DNA of 64,000 nucleotides from Symbiodinium natans (taxonomy: Eukaryota > Sar > Dinophyceae > Suessiales > Symbiodiniaceae): positions 277,501 to 341,500 of the forward strand of contig CAJNDS010001291.1 of assembly GCA_905221605.1 (NCBI GenBank), read 5' to 3'. Made by a program: the position numbers and the translations under genes. The notes under the pieces are model-generated. The model saw only the letters and a program-made list of their open reading frames with translations, was not told the DNA's origin and searched no databases. Shown here in pieces: positions 33,701-46,385 of the stretch (the stretch's first letter is position 1; the number at the start of each line of letters is the position of its first letter).

Positions 33701-36700
33701 AAATAAAAGAAATCAGCACATCGTAAGTCCTTGGTGAACCCAGGTGCGGCCCCAGGCATCGAATGGCCCACAGCTTTTGTACAGCACGCTGCTGCCAGCT
33801 CGTCCCTGAGCTCTTCTATTGACCTGTGGAGTGGGACATTCAAGCATGAATCGCGGGCATACAGAGGTTGGGCCAAACAATCCCATAGCCCTAGCCATAC
33901 CGTTATGACCAAAGCGAGTTGTCTCATGAACCTTGGCTGAGACAAGCTACAGTAGGTTGTGTAGCTAAGGGTTGTAGTAGTTGATACCAAAACCATCATC
34001 CGAAACCCAGATGCTGAAGAAGCAGCCATTGGTCGCGGATTTCGGAATCGAGCCGGATGGCAGGAATCTCAACAATGGGCTTATGGGAATGATGATTGAC
34101 AAAGTCTGGGGGGGATCAGGACTTGGCAGGTTGGATTGGAGTTGAGGCTCTTAGAATTCCTTCGACATTCAAGTTTTCACAGGCCCTTTTGAGGACCCTC
34201 CTAACCTAATCCCAGACTTCAGACTCAATCTAACTCCCCGAAGTGCGATGGGTCCGATAAGTACGAGCCCTAACATCTCCTGTCAAGTCAGGCTGGGTGG
34301 AGTTTTACCCTGTCCCTGTCGCGGGAGACGGGTCTTTCATGTCCAGGCCTTAGCTTCGTTAGCATCGCATTGTCCTCAGCCTCATGTCATGTTCATGGTG
34401 TACCGCCGGTGAGTTGAGTACGCCATCTGCAAGAGACGTAGACATCATTCGAGAAGTTGGATATCCGCTTCAGGAAGACTCTGCCAAGTGTCTCAAGCTC
34501 CACACCACCTTGTACTCTCACCGTAGATAAGGACATCGTGTAGAAGCTACGCCGCTACGCCGCTAAGGCTCTGTTTGCTGAGGGCGGCGCGATCCTCAGG
34601 CCAAGCTGCACACTCCTTGCTTCCACGGGTTTTCGAGGCGCCATCCTCGAAGATTTCTTGGCAGTCAGTCTCAGAGTCGTTTTATGTACCGTACCCATTT
34701 GCAAGGGAGGGTATATGCTGCTTAGGTGAATTCGTGTGGTTTGGTCGGGCCACGGCGTGGATCGAGGTTAGAGTTAGAGCCCTGCGCAATCAGAAGTGCT
34801 CGCTCTCGGCATCGGGTGCGGCGCAGGGCAGTGCTTACCCCTCCCCCGCTCTCCCCCTCCCCTCGCCCCGCTCCTCCCAGGTCCGCTTCTGTTTGCGCGC
34901 GTGTGGCGCCACAGAAGAGACTGCAGCTTGGAGCCAGGTGGCATCCTCCCGTCCAAGAAGGTCTTAAGGAGTTCAAAGAGAGGTGTCTGTAAGGTTGAGG
35001 ACATCTGAGGCCTTGAATCCGAACAAACCCAGAAGAGGCCTTGAGTTTTGACCTCAAACCAATGTGCGCAGCTGTCAGGCCAAGGATCATCACTTATCGT
35101 CATTGCCTTTCGTCAATGTGTGTAAAGTTGCCGATCATGCATTATACCCCTTTTTGCGAGCTCGAGATGATCCTGAACTGAGCCGTGTTTTGGGGGGTCT
35201 GGGCTTGTGGAAATGCAGGTGCAATGCCAGCGTTATGCCGGGGCCACAGCTGCGCTAGCTTGAGCACTGGAGGGCGTTAATTTGAGGCGATGCAGAAGGG
35301 CACAGGGCTACTTTACGAGATGGGGCTGGGATGCGGGGTGCACTCAGAAATGCAGCTCCGGTCAGTTTGGATCAGGGCAGTCAGAGGATGTGTCTTGTAC
35401 AGTAGAGAACTTGGAACCGAGGGTTACTTTAGACCATGACATCCATGACTTATAAGGACTTAAGGAGGGATCTTGGCATAAAGGATGGCAACGACCTCGA
35501 AATCCTGCCCACTCCCACAGGAATGAGGGGCATCTTGAGGTTACCAACACCATGCCAACCGTTGCATTTTCAACAAATGCTCCTTGGTCCCACCAGCTAG
35601 TGCGATGCTCATATCAGATGGAAGTCATGACGCCCAGAGCGAGCCACTGTAGGGTGAAGTAGGGCTACTGTAGGGTTAGTAAACTTCCATACGGCAGCAT
35701 ACGATGACAAGAGCCCTTTGGCGCACACTTCTTCCGATGCAGCCTACCTCCTGTGAGCAGCACCAACAGTGCTACACAGCAAGCTAGTCGGGTGGCTAAA
35801 AGAAGCATATTTGCTTTGCAGCGAGGCGCTGTCCGCCATCAGCCGCGCGCTTGGCGCATCGACGACCTGCCTCGGGGCCGCGTGGCCCAGTCATTGAAGA
35901 ACCATGGGATATTCGTAACAGTGGGCTCGCAAACCTCCCTGCTAAGAGCTGCTCAAACCTGCTCGAAAGCTGCTTTAAAACTCGTTTCGAGGTTTAGTTA
36001 CTCAAAGTTCAGAAGCGAATCGAGGTCCCCGGTAGGCACCTTGCAGCTACCTAAACTGGGAAGGCGATGGGACCATGAGTCTCTGACCGAGCCTCGCACC
36101 AAAACATGGTGCGGGCACTTTGGCGGGGCTTCTGTTACTCCAAACGCCTTAGGCTTGAGGCCTCGGCGGATATGAGAACACGATTGATTACATTGGCTAG
36201 GGTTTTCTGCTCCTGCAACCCGAAAGACACCCTGACAAGGCCCTTACACCATAACACTTGCCCCCCTTTAAGTGCCGAAGTAGGAACGTTGCACTGTGGA
36301 ACTGTTGAACTTGGGGTCAGGTCGTCTTGGACTGCTTTCCGCCTTGAGTCCTCCTGCCAAATACTCGTCAATCACCTTTAGCTCGGCAGGCGGGGGAGTT
36401 TGCCATGGCTCGCTGCGCGAGCGTGTCCGTGGCCCGCCGACCTGGCCTTCTTACCATTCGGGTTCGATGCTTTTTGAAATTTTGAAACGTTGAGCCGCAG
36501 CAGAGCTAGAAAACTGCCCATAGCAAACTTCACTTCACCCCTGTTCGGAACCAGCTGCGGCTTCTTTTGTTATTTTCAGGTCCGACCTTAGAGTTCGAGC
36601 TTGTGGAACACTCGAGTTGTGCCTTCTCCTGAGATTCCAAAACAGTCGAAGCCATGGCCCTGGCAGGTGCAGCCGCACGCCATGCCGCAACCCCAGAGAT

Positions 36701-37156
36701 CGTGTGGTCTGCGACAAGCTTGCAGCCTCTCCCCCTGCGCATCCGCCTCATAGCTGCATAGTGTTGAATTCGGCCCAGGTCGACCGGAGCTTCCGACATG
36801 GTTCAGCCTTGAAACGAGGGCTTGTGTGCAGCAACTCCGTTGTAAGCCAAGGGGTTTTTAGGTGCATTGATTCTTCAAGTGATGCGCTGCATGTTTGTTT
36901 CAGCCGGAGGGCCGTCGAGATGTCGTGCGCGATGCTGCATCGTTCGAAGGTTGTGATCATTCTTCTCGTTTTCAACACGAGGGCATCTGCAATTTCCTTT
37001 CCTGCATAGTCTGTGTGGTACCGGACTAGATAGATGGCACACCAAACTCCGTGCGCGCTTGCTCAAGGGAATGCGCACCCTGTTGCTTAATCTGTGGGTG
37101 GTTCCGTCAGCAGCTGCCACATCTGCACACAAGTGCCAGCTCAATTCCTGAACTAG
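30781..37156. other. Long stretch without a supported gene
   Basis: Frames at 30955-31407, 31377-32048 (-), 32108-32767, 34575-34967 and 35753-36175 are open but show no known motif and overlap on both strands. On the minus strand, acceptor-like ccacag followed by RSIEELRDELAAACCTKA (complement of about 33775-33830) looks exon-like but is isolated. After ttgcag at about 35821 a plus frame (EALSAISRALGASTTCLGAA) is similar. Confidence 0.35.
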
Positions 37157-37588
37157 ATGATGCACCCCGCCAGGTTTGGCGAGAAGTTCCGCAGCTGGGA
37201 GTTAGATGCAATACGTCAGCTCGTCCAGAAAGTCCAGGCCTGGCACTTTGGGTGCAGGGTGGCTTCAATGTGGCTGCGGCTGCTGCCAATGCCGCTGAAG
37301 ATGAACAAGAAGCAACGTAGCAGCGGTGGGGGCATCGACTGCCTTGAGTGGAAGCCTCACCCGCAATTTCATCAGGACGAGTGTTGGAGACGAGAGAGTT
37401 CCGAGCGCGATGCTCGCACGGCTGCCGCCTCAAAAGTAGAGGTTCTCCGCCAGACGAGCCAGGTCTTTCGAGATTTTTTGCTCGGGGCCTACAAGAAGCA
37501 GAGCAGCCGCAGCCAGACTTCGGATTCCGTTAACTTCTTCAGTCTACTTTCCACTTGCGGACCCCTTCCATCGACTCCATGGATGTAG
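37157..37588 (+). CDS. Open frame, 143 codons, unknown helical protein
   Basis: Starts MMHPARFGEKFRSWELDAIR and continues QLVQKVQAWHFGCR. A second helical part has TAAASKVEVLRQTSQVFRDF and a polar tail. Acceptor-like gccag|G at 37171-37175 could begin it as an exon. Composition supports coding on the plus strand, but another plus frame (GGFNVAAAAANAAEDEQEA) also looks natural near 37255-37320. No family recognised. Confidence 0.4.
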   Translation: MMHPARFGEKFRSWELDAIRQLVQKVQAWHFGCRVASMWLRLLPMPLKMNKKQRSSGGGIDCLEWKPHPQFHQDECWRRESSERDARTAAASKVEVLRQTSQVFRDFLLGAYKKQSSRSQTSDSVNFFSLLSTCGPLPSTPWM

Positions 37589-39730
37589 CGCAGATTCTTG
37601 CTGATGTCTGAGGTGTTACCGCCGGTCTGCCCAATTGAGGTGGTCTCAGGACCAACGCTACTGTCCGAGGCAGTAAGGTGTACATGAGGCCTAAGTAGTG
37701 TCGTAGGATTACCCTGCGGCTGCTTGTATCGAGTTCACGGAGTGGGCATGAGCAAAAGAGGAGGCGTAGGAACTCGAAGCGGAAATGTTCCTTTGCAGGG
37801 GTACCATCCCTGCCCAATTGATAATGCTCATGGTGTGAAGGAGGGCGGCCCACGAACGAGCTGCTATTCAACGATTTCGAGCGGCTGCTGGACTCGCCGA
37901 CACTCTGTTCCAGACATGTTCATGCCTCGCTTGCACACATGAATCACAGACTGATACTAGTAGGGTTAGGGGGCATGCAGTGTCTTGTACAGTAGTGATC
38001 GGACTCGGCACCAAAGAAGGCTTTTGGTTGGGGCCTTGCGCCCATAAACCTGCCCAGTGGCAGGCAGTATTACAATCCTCATGCGTACCAAGATCCGGCA
38101 GCAAGCCGGCTGTTCACGAGTTTGGGCAACAGGCTCAGAAGATCGATCGTATCGGGTTATTTGGGCTTTGTGAGATTGTTTCTAAACGAGGGCCAGCAAC
38201 ACGAATCTGCCAGAGGGCCAAAGCCCTCTGCGAGGAGGAGGATGTCGAACACCTCAAAGGGCAGGCCAGGACCGCCTTGCTCGGGCATACAGCTCGGATG
38301 TCGATTATTTCCAGCTTGGAGGTTGGTTTGAGGTCATTGATTTTTATTTTGGGCTGCAAAGGCGCACTCCTCTCACTGCCGAGTACAGCTTCCCTGGCTA
38401 CTGTACTCACTGCATCACCCGACCATCATGGGACGCGGTTGAGGTGGATCCTCCGCGCGTTTCCGTTTCAGTTCCTACCAGCGAGCTGCCCCTGGCCGCG
38501 ACCTTGGTTCAGGGGGCCTGCTTGGAAAGATCTCGGATGCACAACGGAGTTCCATCGAGTGATTGAGGCGAGAAGGCTCGGTGCGACAAATTGTTCTCAG
38601 CCGCACGATTTCTAGCAGTTGAGTACGAAGAACGACCACCGCGCTGCCAGATTTCTCGCATTGAGCACGCCCCCACACGACGCGCACGCACGCACGCAAA
38701 AGAGCGCAAGCGGGCACACAGGAACACCGCACGCCATATACCGCAAAGCGCGCTCACACACACAGACACTCACGTCGAACACGTTCAGATTCTGCAGGTG
38801 CGTGACTATTGGCCAAGTCTTCGTATCCGCACAATTCAAGACCCGCTTCATTGGGTGACCAGTCGTGGAAGGTGGATTACTCCCCCCTCAACCGTCGCAC
38901 AGCAGAACGTCAGACGAATCACGAACCTTTGGTGACATGAGTTGCGCACACACACACCGACAACTTTGGCCATGCAGGGTTGTCGCGAGTCATGCAGTAT
39001 TGCAGGAGGGCTGGCCGTAGACACATGCTCAACTCAAGAAACTAGATTCACTGGATCGCGGCTGAGTCATGCAGATGCCTTTTAAGAACCACTGCCCTCC
39101 AGGCAGTTCGTGATCCTTTTGAAGCTTCCGACTGCTGCCGTTTGGCATCGCACCTGCAGCGTTGCTGCACTCGACTTTCTTGTTTTGCCTCATGTGTTCA
39201 CAGGTTTCAGGTTAATGGACTGGCTCGGGGTCTACATTGATCAGTACAACATTGAGGAAGTATAGGTGTGCTTCTGGCAATTCATGGAACACCAAACTCT
39301 GTTTTGAAGCCAAAAGTCCCAACACCACTCCACCTGAGGTTGACGTTGCTCTGCAACCAGTCAGAGCACATGTCGCAATCAGCCACTCCCCCAGAGCCAA
39401 GATCGGTTTTGGGGAATCGCTGCCACCGGCCGGCTGTGCTACTTCGACAAATACGGCTCCGCCAGTAAATGCTGCGAGGGTAGCGCACGCCGACTAGCAA
39501 AAATCGCAAGATGCACGCAGAGATTTTTGCTGTTGCCAGCTGGGGTGCCAGTAGTTGCTCAGTGGCCTCCTGCCGCTGGGCTTGTACCAGGCAACTCTGA
39601 GGAAGGTATCGAATTGGCAGTTTTCTGTTTTGAAGTATGCCGTTGATTTTACACGTGGCCTGTCGAGTCGACCTAGAGAGGTGACGAGAGACAGAGGGCG
39701 CCACAGAGGCGCCACTTCAGTCTGGGAGAG
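37589..39730. other. Unassigned sequence
   Basis: The 211-codon frame at 37980-38615 has no recognised motif. A CA/GCAC-rich patch near 38690-38770 gives low-complexity frames. No gene call. Confidence 0.4.
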
Positions 39731-39788
39731 CGCGAGAGAGAGAGAGAGCGAGAGAGAGGGGCGGCTCCCCTCTGGGGGGCCTAGCGTG

Positions 39789-39833
<45 letters not shown>

Positions 39834-39858
39834 AGGGAGAGAGGGAGAGAGGGAGAGA
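39731..39858. repeat. (GA)n purine-rich repeats in two blocks
   Basis: GA runs at 39731-39760 and 39790-39858, the second interrupted by GAGGGA and GAGCGA. They are separated by a short G/C-rich linker. Confidence 0.92.
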
Positions 39859-42800
39859 TGGAGTGACGAAGGACTCGGGTGCGCTCGTGCGCAGAGGGGT
39901 CCGTCAGGGCTCCTTCAAGTCCAGCAGAAGAGCGAGGATCTCACGAAAAAACTGCCGGCTCCCTTCCATTGGGTGCAAGAAGTGAAGAAGAAGAGAAAGC
40001 GAGGACAGCAATGCTTGTGTATAGAAAGTAGCCGCACATGCAAATTCCGGATCTCAATGTTTTCCGCGGCGAGGCGGGTTGCAAAACAGCTGCCCAGACT
40101 TCGAACACATTTGAACACATTTGAACACGAAAGACTGAAGCCTAGATCATACACCCCGGCCCAGCTCTCGACCAATACTACTTGGCACGGGTTCCCCGCG
40201 GGTCGAGTCCCAAGCCGTTTCTTACTTAATCGGGTTTTTGGGCTTATTGTACATCTGAGTACCCTAGCAAGAGCTTCGGCCCAGGCGTTGACGAGATTTG
40301 CGTTGATCGCGCGTCTTGTGTGGCAGCCTCAATGCTAGAAACGCTTGAGCAAGACAGGAACAATGAAGACGGCGCCTTATTTCAATCCTTCATTGCAACA
40401 CCCATCCGTTACTGAACAATCCTTTGCAACATAGTTGATAGCCAAAACATCGAGTGACTGCAAAGGACACAGATCCTGCCCATGCCCCTGCCTTTGGATC
40501 ACTCGCTGAAGGCCGTTGAGTGGTGGGTGGGGATGTCAAGCTTTGCAATTTTTCCTTGCCATTTTGATACCAGCGCGAACAATGCATTCACAGCTGAGGG
40601 CTTCAAGCGAGAGTTTCATAGGTTGGGCAGGAAGATGAGAAGAAGAGCAGTCGATCGTGACATTGACGGGGGTTGCGTTTGGTGAAGCTTCGAAGTCGCA
40701 GCCGAGTACATGAACTCATGCACCTTTAATTCTGGGTATACTGAAGCAGCGAAGCGTCAGCTTGACTTGGATCTCGAGTTGTGGGGGTCGGCATGCTCAA
40801 AACCAGCTATATGAGAGGATCCCAGCTTCACCATCCAAATGTCTGAAAACCTTCCCCTTTCAGGAGACGCGCTGTTTCTGGATGCAAGACATGAAGCAAG
40901 AGACAAAGGCCAATGTGTTGCAATTTCATTTTGCATGCCTTTAGTTCTGACAGGATGGATGAGTGGGCACGACCGTGCCGGCGTTGTTATTGCTCTTGCT
41001 TCATAGCAGAGTGTCCTTTGGAGTGCCAGGCAGACCTGATGAGGCATCTATATCTGATCGCGCTGGGCGCTCTGCTCGTGGTCTCTCCTTCTACTTGGGT
41101 GTAGAAATGTGCACAATCTGGGTTGCAGAATCGGATGATTTCAGAATTGATTGGCCAGAGGTCTTACTGCAAGTTGAAGATGCAATCGCGCTGATGTGAC
41201 AGCACCAGGCAAAGGTGCAGCTGGGGCCGATACAGCCAGCTGCAAGAACCACAAGAAACCATCTCCCAGTCCCTGTAGAGATGTTTTCCAGGTGTGCTCC
41301 CATAAACGCAACAGAACCTACCAGGACCTACCAGGCATATACTCAGACCTCGAATCAGACCTACACACCCTTGAGCCGAGGCGGCACTTCGCCGCGGTTT
41401 GCTTTGCTTTGCGGGCCAGTCGGGAGACAGATGGCGCACGCGTGGCTCGACATGGCTTGTGTCATGGGCTTTTTTGAGCCGGTCGTAGGCTAGCAGGCAA
41501 TCCGCCCCTCTGTTTGCCTGGTTAGTGCTTTAGACCACGTTGGAGGCAAGTTCAGTTCAGGTAGGCTAGGGTAGTATTGGAGGAAGGCTGAGTTCTGAGG
41601 GCTCAGGGTAGTAGCTAGGTGGATTTTGTGTTTCTTGCTTTTTGGACTTCGTTGTTGATTTCAGCGAAGAATTCCTGGTTTTCATCACGTCTTCTTGATC
41701 GTGACGAATGTCCAGTTATCCTTGTTCAGTTTCTCCAGGGGCGTGTAAAGCTAAAGTTCCGACCCTCATCCCTCAGACTACCAGCACTGGTCGTCTGCAA
41801 ATCCTTACCGGGTTTCGAAAACTTACCGACGTTCAACACCAAACCTGACCCGCATTCTTCCGCTCCAATTTTCATATCCTAGTCAATTAGTAACAGGTAC
41901 TCACTTCCCTGAAATCCTCACTTGTTTTTTTTATTTTGAGCGAAGTACGACGGGTCCCCAAAGCCTCACCCAGCGAATCCCTGCACAGCTTCGAAACGCA
42001 GAGGCCGTTTTTGGTAGTGATTTTGCACACGCCCGCAGGATCCCTCAAACAAATGTGATGGCATAGGGAGTTGAGTACTCTGGCCGGGCTTGATCACGCT
42101 GAATAATGCTAAACAAGTGCGCAATGAGTTTCAAAGCCTCTCAAAGTGTACAGCTCAGGCTGCACGATTTGTGGTTGTGGCCACGTTTGTCAGGGAGTTG
42201 AACTGTTTGTTGTGACTGTCCGCCCTAACTTCATCAAATCCTTTGGGCCGAGATTTATGCCAACAAACATTTCAAATATTCTGACACAGCTATGGGCCCC
42301 TAAACTTCTCAGGCACCCCCAGGAAGAAACGTGTGATCTCATTGGTCCCAAACTTTTTGTGCATGATCGCGTGCTTCTCGTGTTATTTTTCAGGCGTTGC
42401 ACAAATGAACGATCCATTCATGGTGCAATGTTTCTTTTCGAGTTGTCGACAGTGGAAAGTAAGGCCATATAAGGCTGGAAGTAGTCGCATTGCAGTCCTA
42501 TCGAAACCGACGAGTGCAGCATGGGTGTTTTTGAGAGTTGAGGATCATGAAATCTGCAGCCTGCAGTTGCGCAAGCCCCACTCGAACCAGATGGGCGTGC
42601 AAAAAGCACAAGACAGGTCGTGGTGTCTGCAGCGATTGCGGCTATCATGGACAGACTTGACATTGGATTGGGCTTTGAATGAATCAGCGAGTTCAGGCCT
42701 TCGCTTCCACAAAGGTTGTGTGACGGCTTCGGGTTGAGAGCGTTCATGGATGGATTTTGCCGCACGCACGTACACTCGGCTTCGCCAGGTTCAGTTCCTG

Positions 42801-43753
42801 TCAGTTCCTGTGCTTCTGCTTTTGCTAGGGCCTGCGCTTTGTTGCCGGGCATGGAGAGGACGCGCTGCTCCGGCGGCCCCTCACTGGAGCAATGCACGGC
42901 TCTTTGGCGTCGCTGCGGGGTGGCTTAGAGCTTCTCCCCGGTGGTTTGAAATATTTCGTTCTAGGCTGCTATAGGGCCATCAGCGCACTCACGACTTGCG
43001 CTGTAAAGCACATACGTCGGCGACTGCATACGTATTCGGTGTCCAAAAACCCCAGCCATCCCCAAGCAAGAACCAAAGCTGGCTCCTTACAAGGCTGTGC
43101 GTCGTGGTTGAATATATTCTCTTGGTGGGTCACAGATGGCCTCGAGGCCTTCTCTGGTTGATTTCTCAATAGTTCATGTCCAACTGCCGCCCCCCCCCCC
43201 CCCAACCCCCGCCAACATGATGGTCCCACTTTTTAGGCTATGTACTGGATTGGGACCGCGGGCTTTGCTCTTGCAAAGGACGAAAACAGAATGAGGCAGG
43301 CTACAGGCATCTACAGGCATGGACACATAGGACCCCCAAGTATGCCACATGCTTACATGCTGGTTCCGCCCCGAGGCATTACTGCGGCCTTGCAGATGGG
43401 CCCACACAGCCCTTCGGCACAAGCCTCGGCTTTGGGCAGTACTTGTGTGTCACTCGTTGGGCCGAGCTGCTGAAGTGCTACAGCACAAACAAGGTCGAGC
43501 CTTAAACCATGCTAGTTGATTCCTCTGAACGATGAAATGTCCTTGCAGGATCATTTGGGTTCGGACGTTGTCTATAGTTCTGCTTTGCGTGATGGCTTGG
43601 ACACGATGCCAGGCAACACCACTGTAACACTGCAATTGAATGGCTTATGATAAAGGAAGGGAATCCCTTTACCTGCCGCCGCCCATGACCATGACGCGCC
43701 CTCGCAATCAGCTTGACTTACTCTAGTCGCAAGTAAGCCTGAGTCCGGCAGAG
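39859..43753. other. Unassigned sequence; poly-C at about 43188-43203
   Basis: Short hydrophobic frames at 40963-41199 and 42750-42974 start with signal-like Leu runs but have no other support. A C homopolymer lies near 43190. No recognised motif. Confidence 0.4.
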
Positions 43754-45202
43754 TTGGTTGACGTCTGCTCAGGCTTGTTTTGTGCAGTCTTGCCACCTTT
43801 TGGCCCCAATCTTCATGGCTCGGGGTTGAGTGTCGCAGCTTTCCAGTGTAAAAGCCTCAAGCTTTGTACATCCATGGGCGATCCATGCGTATTCCCGCAC
43901 CAAGCAGCCCTGACCCATCTCTGCTGCGAGTATTCCGAGTTCAGCGATATTGACCGGATTGAAACAGCCCCTGGAAGGCCGCCAAACCAATACTTCTACA
44001 TCCGTACTAAGTCAGGATGTGGCTGCGCAGAAACCGGGCTTGGCTGTCAGGACTATTTCGTCCGGAGTGGTGAAGAGGATAGGGACCTCCGCCTTCGACA
44101 TGACCTACTGCCCCGCGTGGCGAAAAAGCTTGCCATCTACAACCAGAGCCTTCGAACTTCTGACATTAGTGACATTAAGGCCTGGAGTCCGGGCGCCGTG
44201 TTTGTGACTGTGCCGGAGCCCATTTCACCTTCCCTGATGGTTGATGTGGCTTCAGACGGTGCGGGTGCTGCTACATGTGCGAGTTGTGGTTGTCCGGTTT
44301 GCGAAATGCTTCCGCGGACTCCGCGTGTGAAGTCTCTAAACGGTCTCAGCGTTTGGCGTCGACTCATGGGATTCGTGGATTTCGACTGGGAGCAGAAGCA
44401 TGCCGACTGGATTGCCGGGACTTGCGCGGGAATTGCAGCTTTCAATGCAGCACTGCAGGACTGCTCATGCCTTCCCTGCAGTGACATCTCGCCCGAGGAT
44501 GTCGCTGACAGGGTGAAGGTGCCAGAATGGGTAAAGGAGCACAAGAACCACTGGGACGAGGCGGACGACTTGGACTACTTGCTGGACCATGTGCGCCCAA
44601 TGCTGTCAGACTTGAGCTTCCTGGTTGATGCAGCCGGGGAACATGGTGTTCTGGTCGCAAGCCGTGCCTTAGCGCTGCTTGTGGAGCACCGGAAAGCTTA
44701 CAAATCGCTGCCTAAGCAGCTCACGCACGGCGACCTGGGTCTAGGGAATGTGATGATTTCCCCCTCCAGCGAAAACGCAACCGTGTGCATTATTGACTTC
44801 ACCCCATACGCGACGGAGTCGCACCTGTATGCCTTCACCGTAACGCTGTACTGGACCTTTCTCTATGGCCCACTTAGCAGCGCAGGAGCGGGCGGCACTC
44901 AAGATGCCGCGTTCTTGGATGAGGAACGACTGCGCGCTGCAGTTGCTGCATACCTTACCACTGCAGACTTGTATGGCTTGCCCGATGTGCGGCACATGTG
45001 GTACACCATGTTTGTCAAAGTCGCATGTCGCATGCTGTTTGTTCCGGTGCTGTGGGCGAGCTCTGCAGAAGTAGAGGGTGCAGCATTGCCATCCTTCGTT
45101 TGTGCAGAAGCCACTGAGAAATATGTGCGGGTGTTGGATTGGGTTATGGCGAACAGGGCGACATTGCAGAAGATGCTGGACTTGGATGTTGATGATGCTT
45201 GA
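43754..45202 (+). CDS. APH/choline-kinase-like phosphotransferase, intronless
   Basis: A 482-codon frame with the kinase-like core of the aminoglycoside phosphotransferase/choline kinase superfamily. The Brenner catalytic motif is HGD at residues 325-327 with Asn 332 (LTHGDLGLGNVM). It is followed by the metal-binding Asp in IIDF at about 348, in the usual spacing. The helical C-terminal lobe is present. The N-terminal lobe fits GRPPNQYFYIRTKSG (about residues 74-88), though the Gly loop and Lys are not clear. Such enzymes move phosphate from ATP to a small alcohol or amine; the substrate cannot be read. The first 40 residues may be untranslated leader, and the ATG at 43874 (MGDPCVF) is an attractive alternative start. 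No intron is present. It has many Cys, including a CASCGCPVC cluster at about 176-184. Confidence 0.78.
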   Translation: MVDVCSGLFCAVLPPFGPNLHGSGLSVAAFQCKSLKLCTSMGDPCVFPHQAALTHLCCEYSEFSDIDRIETAPGRPPNQYFYIRTKSGCGCAETGLGCQDYFVRSGEEDRDLRLRHDLLPRVAKKLAIYNQSLRTSDISDIKAWSPGAVFVTVPEPISPSLMVDVASDGAGAATCASCGCPVCEMLPRTPRVKSLNGLSVWRRLMGFVDFDWEQKHADWIAGTCAGIAAFNAALQDCSCLPCSDISPEDVADRVKVPEWVKEHKNHWDEADDLDYLLDHVRPMLSDLSFLVDAAGEHGVLVASRALALLVEHRKAYKSLPKQLTHGDLGLGNVMISPSSENATVCIIDFTPYATESHLYAFTVTLYWTFLYGPLSSAGAGGTQDAAFLDEERLRAAVAAYLTTADLYGLPDVRHMWYTMFVKVACRMLFVPVLWASSAEVEGAALPSFVCAEATEKYVRVLDWVMANRATLQKMLDLDVDDA

Positions 45203-46129
45203 CCCGAGCCGTTTGGACACTATTGCTGGTTCCTGGGTCTACTCGAGTCGACTCCCCAGGCATGGACAGCCAAGATATGGAGATACAGAGCAGCCGAAAA
45301 AGCAACTCGTTTGCACTGCAGGTTTCTTTACCGCGAGTCATCTCCAGCGTTTCTCCTCATACCGGAGCCTTCCTCCTGGGATCCAGCTTTAGAAGCGAAG
45401 GATCCCTGTGTTCAGCCAAATCAACACCGCTCGACCCGAGCAAAAAGAATGTGTATTTTGCTCTATGGGTCGTCTTGCCTTAAGCTGGGCAGGCTTAGTG
45501 CTTCCAAAGTGTTTATCGACATGTCCGTTCTCCGTTCTCCTCATGGATCGCCTTCCTGAACCGAGTGGCTGATGGCCAAGGACTGCCCCAGCCTTGATAA
45601 GCAGGCCAGAAGGGCTGCAAGGATTCGAGAGGTCCTGCATGAGGCTCTAAGGGTTCAGCTTCATATCCTCCAAGGATGTTTACGAAGTGTCATACATCCT
45701 GGCAGGACGGGGCCGTCGATGCGGGGGCTTTCGGAGCCATTGTCGCTCCTGCTTCTCTGAGCCTTGACTGCAAACCTTCGTTCGTCCTAGCGCCCAACAA
45801 AACCCCCCTTGTTTTCCTGCGTGCGAGACAGAGCACAATGCGAGGTTGCTCGAGATTTACAGAAAAAAGTTGCGCAAAACATTCAAGATGGAAGACGGAG
45901 CAACAAAACACATCGGCCTTGCCACGCCCGTTGTTGAGACAATTGCATCTTTGAGCCTTGCTCTGTAAAGTACTCAAGAGTCTGCGGTTCAAAAGCAGGA
46001 CCCTCTAGCTACAGCGTTCGCACCTGAAGTTGTTTCAAGTGAACTCCCCCAACCTGCCTCCTCTCAACGAAGCCTGGCCAGAATTTCGAAAGAGCTGACA
46101 AATTTCATTGCGGCCGCGTTCCGCGACTG
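45203..46129. other. No recognisable gene
   Basis: Overlapping frames on both strands without motifs. Confidence 0.45.
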
Positions 46130-46385
46130 CAGCCCGAGTACGCCCGAGTAAGCCCGAGTACGCCCGAGTACGCCCGAGTAAGCCCGAGTAAGCCCGATAC
46201 GCCAGGTGCGCCAGAGTGCGCCTGAGTACGCCCGAGACTCAATCTCGTATCGAAATCCAGACTCAATCTCGTAGCCCGAGTCCGCCCGAGTACGCCCGAG
46301 TAAGCCCGAGTACGCCCGAGTACGCTCGAGTACGCCCGAGTATGTCCGAGTACCCCCGAGTACGCCCGAGTACGCCGAGTATAGG
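46130..46385. repeat. Tandem array, 10-bp unit CGCCCGAGTA
   Basis: About 20 units of CGCCCGAGTA or AGCCCGAGTA in 10-bp register, broken near 46200-46270 by a short unique insert that itself contains a repeated gactcaatctcgta word. Minus-strand open frames here are repeat artefacts. Confidence 0.9.

Noticed and set aside
35389-37995. A 15-16 bp exact repeat (tgtcttgtacagtag) at about 35391 and 37979
   Set aside because: One such match is expected by chance in 64 kb.
37980-38615. 211-codon plus-strand ORF
   Set aside because: No recognised motif, unnatural Cys/Pro/His-rich composition in parts, opposing frames open; not strong enough for a gene call.
28700-43760. Relict dinoflagellate spliced-leader sequence before the intronless genes
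   Set aside because: No convincing match to the CCATTTTGGCTCA core; ccaccttttggcccc at about 43793 is too different.
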